Shown: piece after piece, positions 13,701-28,700 of the stretch
How the letters are laid out: each line of letters opens with the position of its first letter
How positions within the stretch are numbered: position 1 is the stretch's first letter
NCBI GenBank assembly: GCA_963402885.1
Contig: OY727100.1
Location: forward strand, 8,295,501-8,359,500
From: Antedon bifida
Taxonomy: Eukaryota > Echinodermata > Crinoidea > Comatulida > Antedonidae
Reading direction: 5' to 3'
Length of the DNA: 64,000 nucleotides
Made by a program: the position numbers and the translations under genes
The notes under the pieces: model-generated
Databases searched by the model: none
Told to the model about the DNA's origin: nothing
The model's input: the letters and a program-made list of their open reading frames with translations, nothing else

Positions 13701-16700
13701 TGCACTCCCCATTTTTTGCCCATTCTGTACACTTCTTGTCAGAATCAGTGCATCCTAGTAAATATTAAAACAAATAAAGAATGTATGTAAAAATCGTATG
13801 AAAAAATACAATTAAACAACAAAATAAGTTCGGCGTCTAGGATTTATTTACTACTGTACACTATTATCTATATTGACAGTAAAATTTCACTCTGTCTTGA
13901 ATGTGCCAACATAAAAATTTCAGTTTTAAACTCCAGTCGCAGTTTACACGACGGAACAACCATGATCATGTTATTTAGATGGGGACCTGAATGATTCTTG
14001 AGCTGAAGGATTTGATGAGGAAGAACTAACTAACAAAAATAGTTTTGGCGTTATACGAAACAATTAACCGTAGCCAAGAAAAGTAATATAAAATTACATG
14101 TTTACTGATTGGTTTCTACTAGAGATACACCGCAGGGATGTAAACGCAACCTAAGTTGACAGAAGTGAGGATCGCTGATTTCCGAAATACTCACCAACTT
14201 AAACTAAAGAAAGTATGAACCACCTACGGATATTTGTTCCAGCTACTACACAAGCATTACAACTGACCGGGCAATGTAATCTCATCCATCCAATTGTGCC
14301 TTCGCATTGTCCACTCTCTGCCCATTGGCTACAATATGAATGTCGGTCTGCACACTCTAATAATTAAATTGATTAAATGATAATTTACAATTATGTTTTG
14401 TATACAATGGTAATTGAATTTAAGACAGAAAGAAAATATTTTATTAAAAGTAGGGTTACCGATGCTGCAAGTAAGTATTCTTTTTAATAAACGCTTGCCA
14501 TAGAATGCGAAACAAAAATTAAAATAGATAATCGCTTCGCTCGCGTACCATCTACAGTAGGTCGTCCCCACAGATGGTTCTCGAATACATAGTAATTTCA
14601 GCGTAAAAAACTGGCGATTTCAAATGTACGTACCACATGACTATAAAACATTGTCTTTTACAGAAACAAATAAATAGACACAATGATTTATGTAGTCAAC
14701 CAAAATTAGCACCCTGGAAATTACTTCCGAAAGAGAAACTTGTCACAAAATGAGTCCAAATTTTTGATTTGGACTCATTTAAACAAACCCAATTTGTGTT
14801 TTGTATCTAACATTAGGGTTGAGGATTGGGGATGAGGATAGTTACAAAGAGGAACAATTTTTAAATATATTCTTTATATTAAATTATTCTTTATTTTTCT
14901 TTATTATCCACTCAGTAACGAAATATTTTTTTTTATAGGCCTATAAATAATATACCACTAAATAAAGTAAAACATTTCCGATTTAATAACTTTGTTAAAA
15001 TTGTCACTGTCATAGTCGATTGAAGTAGTAAAGTACATGTAACGATACACCACCAAGACGTTTATATTTTGTGTAATTATTAATTAATACAAACGTTGAG
15101 AAGCAACTGTCAGTTATAAAGTATTATGTTATTATGTGTTTATAATCTAAAAGTAGGGGCTACCCACACTCACAGTAATAAAGTGTATTAGTATATTTGT
15201 TTATATTATATATAACAGTACCAACACACACAATAAGAAATTTGCGATTCAAATGGCGATCAAAAGTGGTTAATACCTATTTACAGTATTGTATAGCATT
15301 ACAATACTATTATGTTTATTCTCCAAGGGCCCATAAATTTACCTACTTGTGTTAAACCATGGAGGTATGCAAGCATGGTTAAACAAAATAATTTGTTCCA
15401 TTCATCGCAAATCAATACATTTGTATAAACGTATATTAAATCTATCGAAATAGTATTTTTTAAGGAAAATCGGCCGGTCTTCAACATTGTTGGTTGATCC
15501 TTTTTAAAGTTACAGTATATAATATTTCAGAAATGGTTGTTCATTGACTTGGACATTATTATAAACGTTAATATTTCCTGCAATTCTAACAGGAGTCTTT
15601 CTTTTTAATAAAATCTAATATTGGTTAAAAGTGGTTAATACCTATTTACAGTATTGTATAGCATTACAATACTATTATGTTTATTCTCCAAGGGCCCATA
15701 AATTTACCTACTTGTGTTAAACCATGGAGGTATGCAAGCATGGTTAAACAAAATAATTTGTTCCATTCATCGCAAATCAATACATTTGTATAAACGTATA
15801 TTAAATCTATCGAAATAGTATTTTTTAAGGAAAATCGGCCGGTCTTCAACATTATGATGCTGTACTCGAGCTGTTCAACCGGTTTTCAGCCATTAAAAAC
15901 AATTATCGTAGGAGGAGATAGGAAAATGCGAATCATCCTCGTATTATCGTTTGCGGGTATTTTTCAAGACGGACATGCATTAGACAGTGTATACCACGAT
16001 CGGAAAACACCCCTATTTGAGGCAAATCGTTGAACCTAAATTCGTTTTAATCGTCAATAACTAATTATCGAACTCAATTTAATTAGTAAACAGGGTTACA
16101 TCAGGTGGTTAAAATCAGTACCGAAAGTACGAACCATACCATCGAGTAAACATTCTAGAAATAACGCGCGATTTACCGAATTTTGCCCTTACGTATATTT
16201 ATATATAGATTACTACTATTGGAATTTTGGAATCTTAAGAAATAACCAGACAGTATCTTTCAATTAAATTTAAAACGCACAGATATTTGGAAACTTCCAC
16301 AAATTGTAAAGTCTACATTAAATCTAACCAAAAACCTCCAGTTATACCATGTGATAAGAAATGACAACCGTATCCCCAGAGTTTGAAAATATATTTAAAT
16401 ATATATTTCAATATGTGGGGGATATACTATAACTACCGCACTAAAGCTCTGTCTACACTATCAAACTTTATGTGATGTGCGCTTATGTATATTTATATAT
16501 AATGATGTCATATCATACCATATTTGAGCATACCATATTTGGGCACATCACACTTTTTTTTCAAACTATTTTGATAGTGTAGACAGAAGAAGACAGAAAT
16601 TATTATTTGTTTAATAGTTTGAATAACTTAGGCCTAAACGGTTTAAGAGAAATACATTTTAACCATTAGGCCCACGGGTTCTTATCAAATCTTTCTGTGC

Positions 16701-19700
16701 CAATGTGATTGAATCAGGGAGCAATTAGTTTAAACTAATTGTCTATAGTCGAATAAATCGGTCCATTAGCTATCATCACACCCACTGATATTTGCCGAAA
16801 AGGAAAACACAGATTAAATGCCATTTACGATTAATTCGATCTTAATCTGATCTAATTTAACAGGTAACGATGGCTTCCTTACGGTAGTGCAAGTCACATA
16901 AATAAAGTAAACCTGGAAATTAGACAACATAAACCAGAAACCTTCTTGAGCATTCATTTAAACTTGATTTTATATAACTTTACCCATGGTCTGAAAGGTA
17001 AATCCACAATCCAACCTTCAGCAGCGTTGTTTCAAATCTATCTTTTAGGTGTTGATTGTGGAAGAGGTTGATTTTCTGGTTGAATTTTTGTTTTGTTTTG
17101 TATGTTTTGTTATATGAATGTTCTATCTGAAATACTAATACTGTAGCAAGTTAATCGATTGTCTTTCTTAACCCTAACATACCATTACATTCGGATATAC
17201 TTGGCTCAAATACGATGTTCCAGTAATGGCCTGATTGTGTATTAATCCCTGTATTATTTAAGATATTATTTAATCCTTCCAGTGTGTTCAGGAAGGATTC
17301 AACTGCTCCATCGGAAAATCTTTATTTACACCGCAAAGCATTCATTCTTGTTGGAATAAAGTAAAATCTATAGGCCTACGCGTAATTAAAATTCTGAACT
17401 TGTATTGTAAGACTAGTAAGTATTGTAAAGAAAATATATACTATAGTGTATATTGTTCTTTTTTGTTTAATCCTATAACATCAATGTTTTAACATTTAAA
17501 ATGTATATTTATTTTACTTCAAGGGTTCACATTGAGTCACAATTTAAAATGGTTCTGATTCAATAGTCTTATTTCCATACCATTATAGCAACATTTAGTA
17601 CATTAGTTCATCTGAAGCTAAAATCATGAGGAATTCGATTTATCAACAACTCAGATTAACGTCTGTCATTATCATATTTTAATCATGAACTTATCTTTCC
17701 GTAAAACGTAAACACACTTAATTTTATTTATCTTTAACCTCGGCATGATTAAAGTTAACTGTAGACTGCCAAATTGGAAATGGGGAAATTCCCCCAGTGC
17801 CCTAACTTCCCAGGCCTGGGGAGGTGACCTAGAGTGCCAGTGAATAAGGCTCCGAAATATCTAGAAGAGACAGTGAATAACACGCAAATTACAGGATGGA
17901 AATAGTATTCTAATCCTGAGAGATTTAGTTTACTACATTAAACAGATAACAGAAATGTGGTCTTTTGAGGATTTGAAACCTTAATACAGCGTACGGTACC
18001 TCCAGACACTTTAGGCTACACTTTGAGCACACCGATGAAGCGACGCGAATATTTTAACAACGATTTAGAAGGAAGAAATACGAGTGGAATGTTAAGACAT
18101 AAAAAGTTCTATTTCTTTTCGTATTGAGATGAATCCTTGCTACTTTTTTTTGTAGTTATAGTGGGTAATAATAGTCTTTTTCTTGGCCTATCTAGAAAAT
18201 GTCATACCGATTAGACGAGAGCTTTATTGAGGTACATTTACACGGATAGAAAAATAAGGTTAGGTATAATAAGTACCAGTTCCATAGTTTGACCTTTATA
18301 TCAATATTATTTTATAGACAAATGCTCGATGAAAGATGAGTTCACATGACATTTTTATGAAGACTTGTACTTTGATTAAATGATTTAGATTTTTGGGAAC
18401 TTTCTGTGTAACCTACCTGAATCATACGGTACATCAAAAACTCGATGTTCTTTGTATTTCCTTGTGTGTACCATTGTAGTCAAAGCTCGTGTATATAATG
18501 AGTTCCTGGTATAGGCCTATATTACCACCGAACAACGTACTTTCTGCGCGAATTATCTATTGATAATAAGTGCAGTATCGTGTCTGCTGTCGGCAACATG
18601 GAACATTTATACCTAGCATTAACTTACACCTAACCCAAATAACCTCAGTCTCACGCAGTGTAGCCCATGTGGGACAAAAGTCACCGTTAGCTGACATGAT
18701 ACTGCTGGCTGTTGTTGCATGCTATTAACCAATCGTCATACTAACCCAAAGGAAAGATGTCCGCTTTGCACACCATACAACTGGAAGGACATGTTTTCCT
18801 CATGTATTCTTGGTTTGTCATACAATTGCCATCCTTTGCCCATTCTAAACACCTACTATGTCTATCTTCACAAGCTGTTGAAAAAAAATTAACTGTTTAA
18901 TAAAAGGAAAATAACCATACACCTAAACGTTTTGCAGTGTTTTGCGTGGTAAAGGTGTAGCGGTAGATATTTTATCGGCATTTTTTAATCATAAGGTGAT
19001 TATGGTTTACTTAATTCGTGTTTCCTGTTGGATGCCATTACACCTCAACAACAGACAAACACAACACATACATGCTAACGTGCAACTCACCACCTTCAAG
19101 TTAAAAACCATAGAATTACCGCCCGATTATCGATTTCTCTGGTATCAGGAATATTTGGTAATATTGTACAACATAAACAATTGTGTTTCCCATCCTAGTA
19201 TCATATCATGATTTTAAATGTTTGTAACAGTAGCTTTGCGTCAGGGTTTTTGAGTAATTTGTCAAATGTTTTCCATATTCTGACGTAAGTAATTCTGGGG
19301 TGAGATTCGAACCCACGGACTCCAGATCGGCCACGGCCTGGCTTTCATACCTCTAAACCAGCCTGCGCTGATGGCTAGATTAGAGTAAAACCCTAGTAAG
19401 CAGCGGGTACTGCACCAACAGGATTGCAATTGTTTGGAACTACTGTGGAGTAGCTTTGCGTCAGGGTGTTGAATGTATACTTTAATGTAAACTTTTTAAA
19501 TTGAGAATTCTTGTCTGAGTAGGGCAAACATCTGACCAAATAGTATCATTATACATAACTTAACCCATATCCTACATGTGATACACATGATGTTGCCAAC
19601 ATTTCCTATGATACTGAGCAAATATTGTATGTAGAAAATGCAGCACTGAGAATCGGACAGAATTACCCGGTGCAGACGATAGGCCGAGTGAAATACTTGA

Positions 19701-22700
19701 AATTCCAGTTATCATTATGAAATTATTAATGTGTCCGAAATGAATAACTTTAACTTGGCTAGTCATAATCTTAATGGTAGTACTGTATAGCGCATCCTAA
19801 TGATAGTGAAATATGACATTTTATCTGATTTTATTTAAGGAATCACTGAGAGATGATTCGGAAGGAAGAATTACTAATGTCACTAGTAGTGTAAGAAGAA
19901 ATTAACTTTGAGATCATATGAGGCAGTTTAACAATTGTTCAACCGGGTTAGCTGCAATACAATACTCATTTCACATCGTCTAGCAAAACTCCGGAGTTTA
20001 CACACATACCAGTGTTTTTTTGTTATGGTGTGCACACGGTGTGTGTAAACGTTTTTTATACTCCATACGTGCCTTCACGTAAGATAAACCATATAACATT
20101 TGACAACTTAAGTGAGAATCAACAAAATTAAGACATCATCAACATCATCCACTTGTTTATTTGCTTATCCACAATAAAAGCATTTCGCACCAGCTCCGTT
20201 CAATTCTTTATGCGATTTTTTTCCATTAATAACGACGCCTTCTTCATTTTCACGAAACGAATGTGAATGTTGCTTAATTCCTAACAGTCGTTAACAAACC
20301 GTCACCCTAACAACATATCAACTGAAAAATTCTAGCTGGTTAGCCAGAAGAAACTTTTTGGTTTATAATGTACCTTAGTTTTTAGCAATACTGTTGGAAT
20401 TTTAAAATTGTAATAAACCAAAACATTACTTACCAATTGTTGGGTCGGGAATTCCACACGTGTCACAACTAACTGGACAGTTATTGTGCATCCATCCTTG
20501 ATTGTCTTTACATTCTCCTTGTTTGGCCCATGTTGCACACTTTTTGTTTTTATCCCTGCATCCTATCAACAATATTATATTAGTTATTTATCATGAGACA
20601 GAGTTAACGATTCCTTGTTTATAACTAATCATATTATGAAGTTTCTTTTTGTCAATATAATAGATAATACAGTGCAAAAATTTAATTGAAAACATATTTC
20701 TTTCGTTCAATTCCATAGTTTTTTCTTTCTCCCATTTTACAAGCTGTAAACTGTTGTTCTGTGAGAAAAAATATCAGATTAAAAAACATGCGCTCTAAGT
20801 AATGCAATGCATACGACACATTTCAATTCAATATATCATAATTATGCATATTTTTACTGATAAAACATTTGTAAAATTATATTATTATTTTGTATTGCAT
20901 TTAAATGTGGTTAAAATGTTGAATGCAAATTTCATTTATTCATTAGTTTAAAATCAGTAAGTCGATGATCATCACTGTAACAAATTGATATAGCTCATTT
21001 AGATGTAGTACACATCTGTGATTAAAGATATTATTATCCCCCTGAAAACATTTTAATGACATAGTAGTTATTCACCAAAATTGGATTGAAAAACAAATTA
21101 TTTACCTGAAAAACTGTAATTTAAAGCCAAAAATTATCAAATTGCTAACCTTTTATTGTGTGAAATAATTATATTTTATTATTTTTTTCTTTGGAAGTGA
21201 ATAACTTTATTAAAACTGCAAAATGGCCCATTCAAATTATGATTTTCTTTATCTTTATTTTTCATGTTTTTGGGGACAATATATCTTTCAACTAAAGTTA
21301 GTTCACGTGTTGCATATAATTTTGTTCACTTGCTCAATATCCATGTATATTCCAAACCGATCTTAAATACCATGGATGAAGAATAATTCCTTCATACAAT
21401 CTTATGATCCCTGTTCTAGTTTTCATGTGGGTGGTCAGACTTAGCCTGTTCGCATAATACCTACTCTCATTGATTATTATTACTGTATTATTGGTAGGTT
21501 AAAGTTGCATTTCTCTGTAGAGGGAAATTGGAACTCACAAACCAACATTCCCGATCAAGCACTTTTCGGATTCAAAGTAATATACCACATACAGAATTTG
21601 AAATAATTATAAAAATGACACACACAAGGTTAGAGATGAATTTATTAAAATTGAAAATGAAGTTAATAAATAGTATTGATAATGTGATAGTGCATGGTGA
21701 ATTTGTGGATCGATGCAAACATGCAGTGTGACTAATGATATGCGGCAGGTATCCAGACAAGAAGCAGGCTTCTGAGTAAGATCTCAAGACCGTTGATTCA
21801 GGCATTTAGTACGAAGAATTGCATGAGAAGAGTTGTTATGATCAGGCGTGTAGCGTTCTTCAAGACTTTGTACCTTTTGGATCATATGTTTTCTTTTCAT
21901 CTTTAGCTCTGTTGACCTTCGACACCAGTCCCCCTACATCGTTCTTCGAATTCATCTTGTCACTGTCTGGTAGTGGGAATAAGTTCTTCTTCAAGTCTTC
22001 TGCGCAGTGCTGGCAGCTAAGTTTACAGTAGCCGAGCATCCATTTATTTACGTGGCATTCTCCAGTTTTTGCCCAACGTTCGCAATTTGGGTGATAATCC
22101 CTACAGTCTGAAGACAGGAGTGTTCGTTATAAGGCATGTTCTAGTCGTGAAAGTGCACTAATATGATAGCGTATAGGGTAAACGAATCTAGGCAATGTAT
22201 ACTAATAATTTAATGTGTTGTTCATGCAATTTAGAAAATTAATTTGTGTTAAGTTTTTTGATAAATGAAGTAGGAATAGAATTGCATTTTCCTAATGTGA
22301 CGGCCATCTGTGAGACATTGGCAAAACATTGTCTATTACAAAGTGACTCATTCGGATGTAACTAATGTTGTGTTTTTTCTTAATAAGTTCTTGTATCAGC
22401 TGGAACATTACTGAAGCTAATGAAATCTCGTGAGAAATTGGAAAATCTAATTATAAAGAATACTGTACATTCGTGACGACCATTTTTTTTCCTGCTGTCA
22501 AATCTGCAAAAGACGTGCGAATGTTGTTTTTAAGTGGGATTTCCTCAGACGAGCAGATTCCATCGCATCTTCAACTAATCTAGGTCTACTTCCCTAGCTA
22601 AGTAATCATATTCCATGTACACATGCGCGTCAGTTCACGATAAGTTGCAAATTACGTCAAGATTCTGCGTCTTACCCTTCATTGACACAGTTTTAATGTG

Positions 22701-25700
22701 CCAGTCACATCTACGGCAGCTCTTGCGACACTTTTCGTGCATATAGGCAGGGTTGCGCGGACATTCGCCTGTAACTGCCCAATCGGCACATAGCGTATTG
22801 TTGTCATGACAACCTAATTGTAAAATAACATTCCCAAAAGATAATACTAAAAGTGATCTATTAAATGCATTGTGATATAAATAATAAATAACTATGTAAA
22901 CTGTTTATACAAAATCATGCAAAATATTTTAGTGCATAATTCATTTACAATTGTGTCTTCTATAGCTAAACATAAAAAAACAAAGTTTAAAAGAATGTGA
23001 TCTGATTTAAGAAAAAACACTAAATATTCAAGACAAAACATATTCAATGACAGAAAATACATACTTTACGAAATATATAAATATAAAACAAATTGTTTAA
23101 AGTATTAAGACGTATTAAAAATACCTCCTGGTCGGACTCCCTCAGGATTGACGCAAAGTCCACAACTTCGTTTGCAGTTTGCATGCATATAATCTTTATT
23201 CTTTTTACACTCTCCATTTGTAACCCACGCTCGACATGATGGTGAGATATCCTTACACACTGAAACATTAATTGTGACAATTAAGAGAAAATTCTGAATC
23301 TTCTAGAATTAAAATCAAAATTACACATTCCACATTATTTAAATGCAGCGGTAGAAACTGTATATAATGTTATGAAGTTTCATTTTTAGAATTTACCGTA
23401 ATTAATAGTAATTATAATTGAGTTTACTTAAGTTTCGTCAATTTCCAATATCTTAAGTTCTATTTAAAACTCGGTCAATGACAACCAGATGTTACAAGCT
23501 AAAACGAAAAGTAAGCTTAGAATATTACTTTTATGAATTACACGTGTTGGCAATGCTCTTGGTAATTAGGAATGAACGTTATTTGCCGTGTATTTCTGCT
23601 GGTCTTTCTAGTCGCAGGTTTCCATTTATGCTTAAATTGAAACTATCGTTCCAATTATTTTGCCCAATTAATATAAGCTATCAGGACTAGTAAAAAAAAA
23701 ACCATGGCGACATTTAGTTTTTCTGAAGGTGATTGAAAACACTTCAGAAAATAAAGTTGGAAATCTCTACCGTACCTAAAAAGGTGGAAATCAATGCCAT
23801 AATGCTTTTTTGAGGTTGACATTTTCAAACAAAAATGCTTCTTAAAAGTTTACAAATCCGCAAGAGGTTCACATCACATTGTTGATTACACTTGGTAATT
23901 TGCATTTATCACGATTCCTTGGATGACGTACGGTTACCACTTTTATTTTTGTATGTTCAATAAAACAAATGATGCATTGTACGTTCTTAAAATTTAATTT
24001 GGCATAATCAATGTGATTTGTCATTGCAGTTTAAACAAATCTCTCTGCAATTCTTCAATGTATAGAATGAACAAACTTCTTCGTGATTCTAATATTTAAA
24101 CATTCACAAGCTTTGCTTTTTTATAATTTATCCCTCCTATTCAATAAAATATTGTCCTTACTGTACTACTGTATACTTAAAAATCTACAAGAGAAATACA
24201 TTTTTTACTTTGGAAGAGTTTACACACTTGTTACTATCTTTCCCAGTAACTGTCATAGTGGCAATGGTATCGTAAGTATACGTTACCAGTAAATGTGAGA
24301 TATCTTACCATTTCCAGTGTCATGTGAATAAGGACAGGTGTCGCAACTGAAAGGACAAAACTTCCTCATCCAATGACGATTTCGCTTACATTCGCCCTGC
24401 ATGGCCCAAGTTGGACATTGTTGCTGGTCCGTATCAAAGCATTCTATTACAAGATACAAATAGTAAATAAACAAGGCCATATACATTGCTGCAGTCGCGT
24501 GCTCAAGTTAGTGTTTACCGACCAACCGACCGACCAACCGACCGACCAACCGATCTAAGAGTTTTTCTTTTCTTTTTTCTCTTCTAATCAGATATAAATT
24601 TGGCAACACTCGTTGTCAGTGAAGTACGGTATTAGGACTACTTGCTGTTTTATCTCGAAATGAAAAGCAGTTGCTAAGTACACAAGAAAATACGATGTGT
24701 ATATAATAATTTAAGTTAGTGATATACACCAGCATTGTATAAGACACGATATTATTTTGCTGTTTGTAGCATTAAGCAATCAGGCATCACTAGGACATTA
24801 TACACAAAATACATACATCGAATAGAAGAGTGAAATCTAAAGCAATTGAAAAGGGTTTTTTTTGCAATTGTATCGGGATAGCGATGACTACAAAAAATAA
24901 AATAACGAGAAAATATCACTCATCCATGTTAGTCTAAAATGGATAACCTAGATTAAAGAATCTTCATGATAAGATAAAAATTGTAATTAAAAGTATTTAT
25001 GATCAGGATTAGGCCCTCTACGGACCTACGGCAGCCATCAGTGCAGTGCAGTGCATGACCAGCAACATTCCTACTCTTTTCGATCGGTAACGCATTCGTT
25101 AAGGTAACGTGCACTATGTACCAACGGCGTAACATCCCATCCGAAGGGAACGGTCACTATTATCTAATTTGTCCATTATTATTCGTATCAGTTTTTTCAA
25201 GATCTGTACTTTGCATGATTTAAATATAAAATAAATGTATGATGCGTGTCGATACCATCTTTTGTAACGTATGTTCTGGGATATTTTTCGAAACTGACCT
25301 ATTAACAGAATAAAAAACAAGTAACGTTTATAATTAGCCTACAGCGGCTAGTGAGTTCATACATGTATGTCACTAAGTATTTAGTAATAAGTGTTTATAA
25401 TTTAGCTACATTCATTCTTCAACATTAGTCGTAACTAATTTATTATGTAACTTATTAAAGCTACAACGTGAATGGATATCAATGATTTAGTTTGCTAAAT
25501 CATTTCCTAATCTTAGCTTCAACTTATGTTTCCGTTTTAGTACATAGTGTAATCATCATCTTTAAGTACTTGAGTATTTTTATCAAATGCCCCTCGCGTC
25601 CGGTCACTCTAGAAACGCCACGAGGGAGTTTCCTTCTGTGGTTTACCCTTGACGGTATGTAGGTCCTAATAAAGCTTATACGTTACCGGTATGTGTCACA

Positions 25701-28700
25701 GTAATTAGGATGTTTTGGTGGCAGTTGGACCTAAATTAAGTCTACAAAATCCTCAATATTTCAATTCGAATTAAAGTCGAGTTTTAGAGTTCTTTCCATG
25801 TGATTCGCGTTGCAGTTATTGGTGCTTTGCACAGACGGGATCTTAGGTGTAGTCAAACACTGCAACAGAAGTTTTAAGACAGAAAACAAATAGATCTCTA
25901 ATGATGTAGGCCTAATGTTGCTTTGTTTCTCAAGTTGTAGTGCTACATGTAACGTCAATTCAGTTGAAATTGTCAATACGTTCCCGTGGTCACATATTAA
26001 TAATAATAATACTTTATTGAACATACGCCTTTAAATCGGCGGCACACGTTCTTCTGGACGGTTCTTACATACATTACATACATTATGTTAGCCTGAAGGC
26101 TAAATAAAAGTATAAAGAGAAAATAAAAGAACAAAAAAACATTTATAAGGAAACGGATTGTACAAAAAAAGAAACCAAAGAGCAAAAAGTACAATACTTA
26201 ACTTTGATGGAGTGTTATTATTTTATTTTTAGTGTTTTATTAACCATTTTACCTCAAATTATAATCCTGATTTAATTGTTTTTTGAAAGTTTTGTAAATA
26301 TAAATTTGAAGTCACATAATTTAATAGTTCATAATAATAATATAGAACCTTATTTTGCGTGACTTCGGCACACTTCAATTCGGCGGACATTGAGGGACAC
26401 TTAAGTTTGAAAACCTCTCATATGCTTACGAGAGACATCAGCCTATGACTCAATTTTATGGCATTGCAATTTATTTTGTTAAATTATTAAAAATATATTC
26501 GGCGAAATCTTATTAGTTTCCGTAAAATGTACTGTACAAAAATAAATAAGCCAATAAACCAAATTGTATTGCCAAAAGGTGGTGTACCAAAGGGGTGCGA
26601 AATGCACTGAAATGCATTTGATTTAATTGACTGGATTTACCTGCTGGTCGGGAAAGGACCATTGCTTATTTCCCTCAAGTTATCCTAAACAGCTTACCTC
26701 CACATTTATATAAGTTATTCAGTCGATAAATATCCGTGTCACTGAAGTCTGTCACCCACCCAATGTCTTCATTGTGAGGATAGCGTGGTCCAATTGTGAT
26801 CTTTCCATTCTTGGAGAAGGCGTGTAGTGGATAATGCATGATGGATGAATAATCATACGGGGTTCCAACTAGATTTACTGCATCTGCGCTGTATTTATGA
26901 AAATTACTTCGCTGAGCTGGAAAAGCATCAAAGTAATTAGTTGATATGTGTTTGAATTTTTTTTATTATACGAATATCTCATGTTTAAATACAGATTAGC
27001 ATTAAGTTATATTCATCATTCGCGAGGTACCAAAACACAAAGTAAATCATAATCTATAAAATATTACAATATAGCACCGTGTAATCGATAACGTTTTCCA
27101 GATTTCGTTTCGGAGTTCAAGAAATTATATTGGTCCATTAAAATAGAAATTCATTTTGCTTGGCATAAATTAAGACTACTAAAACTACAGAGAAAAATAC
27201 ATAAAAAACCGCTATAGGGCCAATGTTACAATACTATTTAAAAAGCAGATTTCTAAAATGCCATAGGCCAATGTTAAAATACTGTTAAAAGCGCAGATTG
27301 CAAAAACGCCATTGGTCAATGTTATATTACTGTTTAATCGATATACATGCTCCTACATATTTCTTCATTTTGACTAGATGCAGGAGCCAAATAGGAGACA
27401 TCTATACGTATCTTGTAAGATTGTAATTTAAGAAAGAATGTATTCATGAAAGATCTTGATAATGTATTCGTAAAAAAGGTTCTAGTCGTCACGATATTCT
27501 AGAACTCGGTCACACTTATGTATGATTAATGTTCCAGACCGGTAATATTAATATACTGCTCGAGTCAACTGGCAATTTTGGTGCTCAGTTACGTTGTCAT
27601 TAAAACATATATCAATGTATACAGTACATTCAACTGTGTATGTTGTAGTTAGACTCGTGTCTAATCAAATTCGTCTATAGCTTTATAGCTTGCTAGATTA
27701 TCTTAGTGCCACGTTTTGCAGTACGTGTTCAAAAACATAAACCAGGAATAACATAGTGTAGGCCTACAGTATTTTCCAAGGTACTAGCCTGCTTTTCGTA
27801 GGCGTATTGCTAATGAAACCGTTAGTCCTAACTGGTCCACGTTTTAAAGTAACAACTTATTAGTCTGTCAACGAATTTTAATTTAAAAAAACTTTGATTT
27901 ATTGGAAAATGGTCATTCTCATATCTTGTAATTGATTGACAATTTGAGTTTGACAAAACTGTCAAACACTTGTAATGCATGTTGTGTAAGCGTCCTGCTG
28001 CGACTGATTTTTTTTTTCAGTTTCTAAAAACATTTCCTTGATATTTTAGTGATACTACAGTAAACTAAACAAGCTAATTCAAAAGTATGCAGTCCTCAGG
28101 CTATGGTCAGTTTCATAGGTCAGTACGAGAACCTTTCAATGGTCTACATATCCAACGATATAGAATTCACATGCCAATTAGGTTCAGTTTCTAAATATTT
28201 TTAGATGAAATTTGCTATAACATACCATAGCGACTGGAATAATGAATATCGATACTAATTAAAATGAAATCAAACACCAAGCTTTATAATTGTGTACACA
28301 TTATTAATACGCATAGGGCCACATATTGTAGTCCCATGGGATTATAAAATGGAATGCGAGTCAATATCCTTTATTTAATGTTATGGTGAGCGATGAGTTT
28401 TTTTTTTCAAGCGCCGCGCATTTATATGCAAGAGAACGGAAGCATTAGGTCATGTATCACGGTTAAAAAATGGGTATTTGGAAGCTTGAACTGTGGATGC
28501 GCAAAACTCAAAGCACGTCTGGAAGAAAAAAGTCTATGAGATGTATAAGGCCTTTCAGACCTGTTCAATAAACAATGTTATCGTTTTGGCTGTCAATTTA
28601 TCATTGTTAAAACAATCCTTTCTATATGGTAAATATTTTTGGCGAATGGTGTGTATATATGAACAAGAATATTTCTTACAAAAAACGCTGCTCGCTTATT

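Larger units (their letters stand above)
14357..18745 (-). other. Intron 14 with duplication and MITE
   Basis: A 4.4-kb intron. It contains the spaced 227-bp duplication (15262-15853) and a MITE (16446-16587). No coding sequence recognised. Confidence 0.8.

Noticed and set aside
15299-15852. Two identical 62-codon minus-strand frames
   Set aside because: They exist only because a non-coding intron block is duplicated; no domain, no splice logic.
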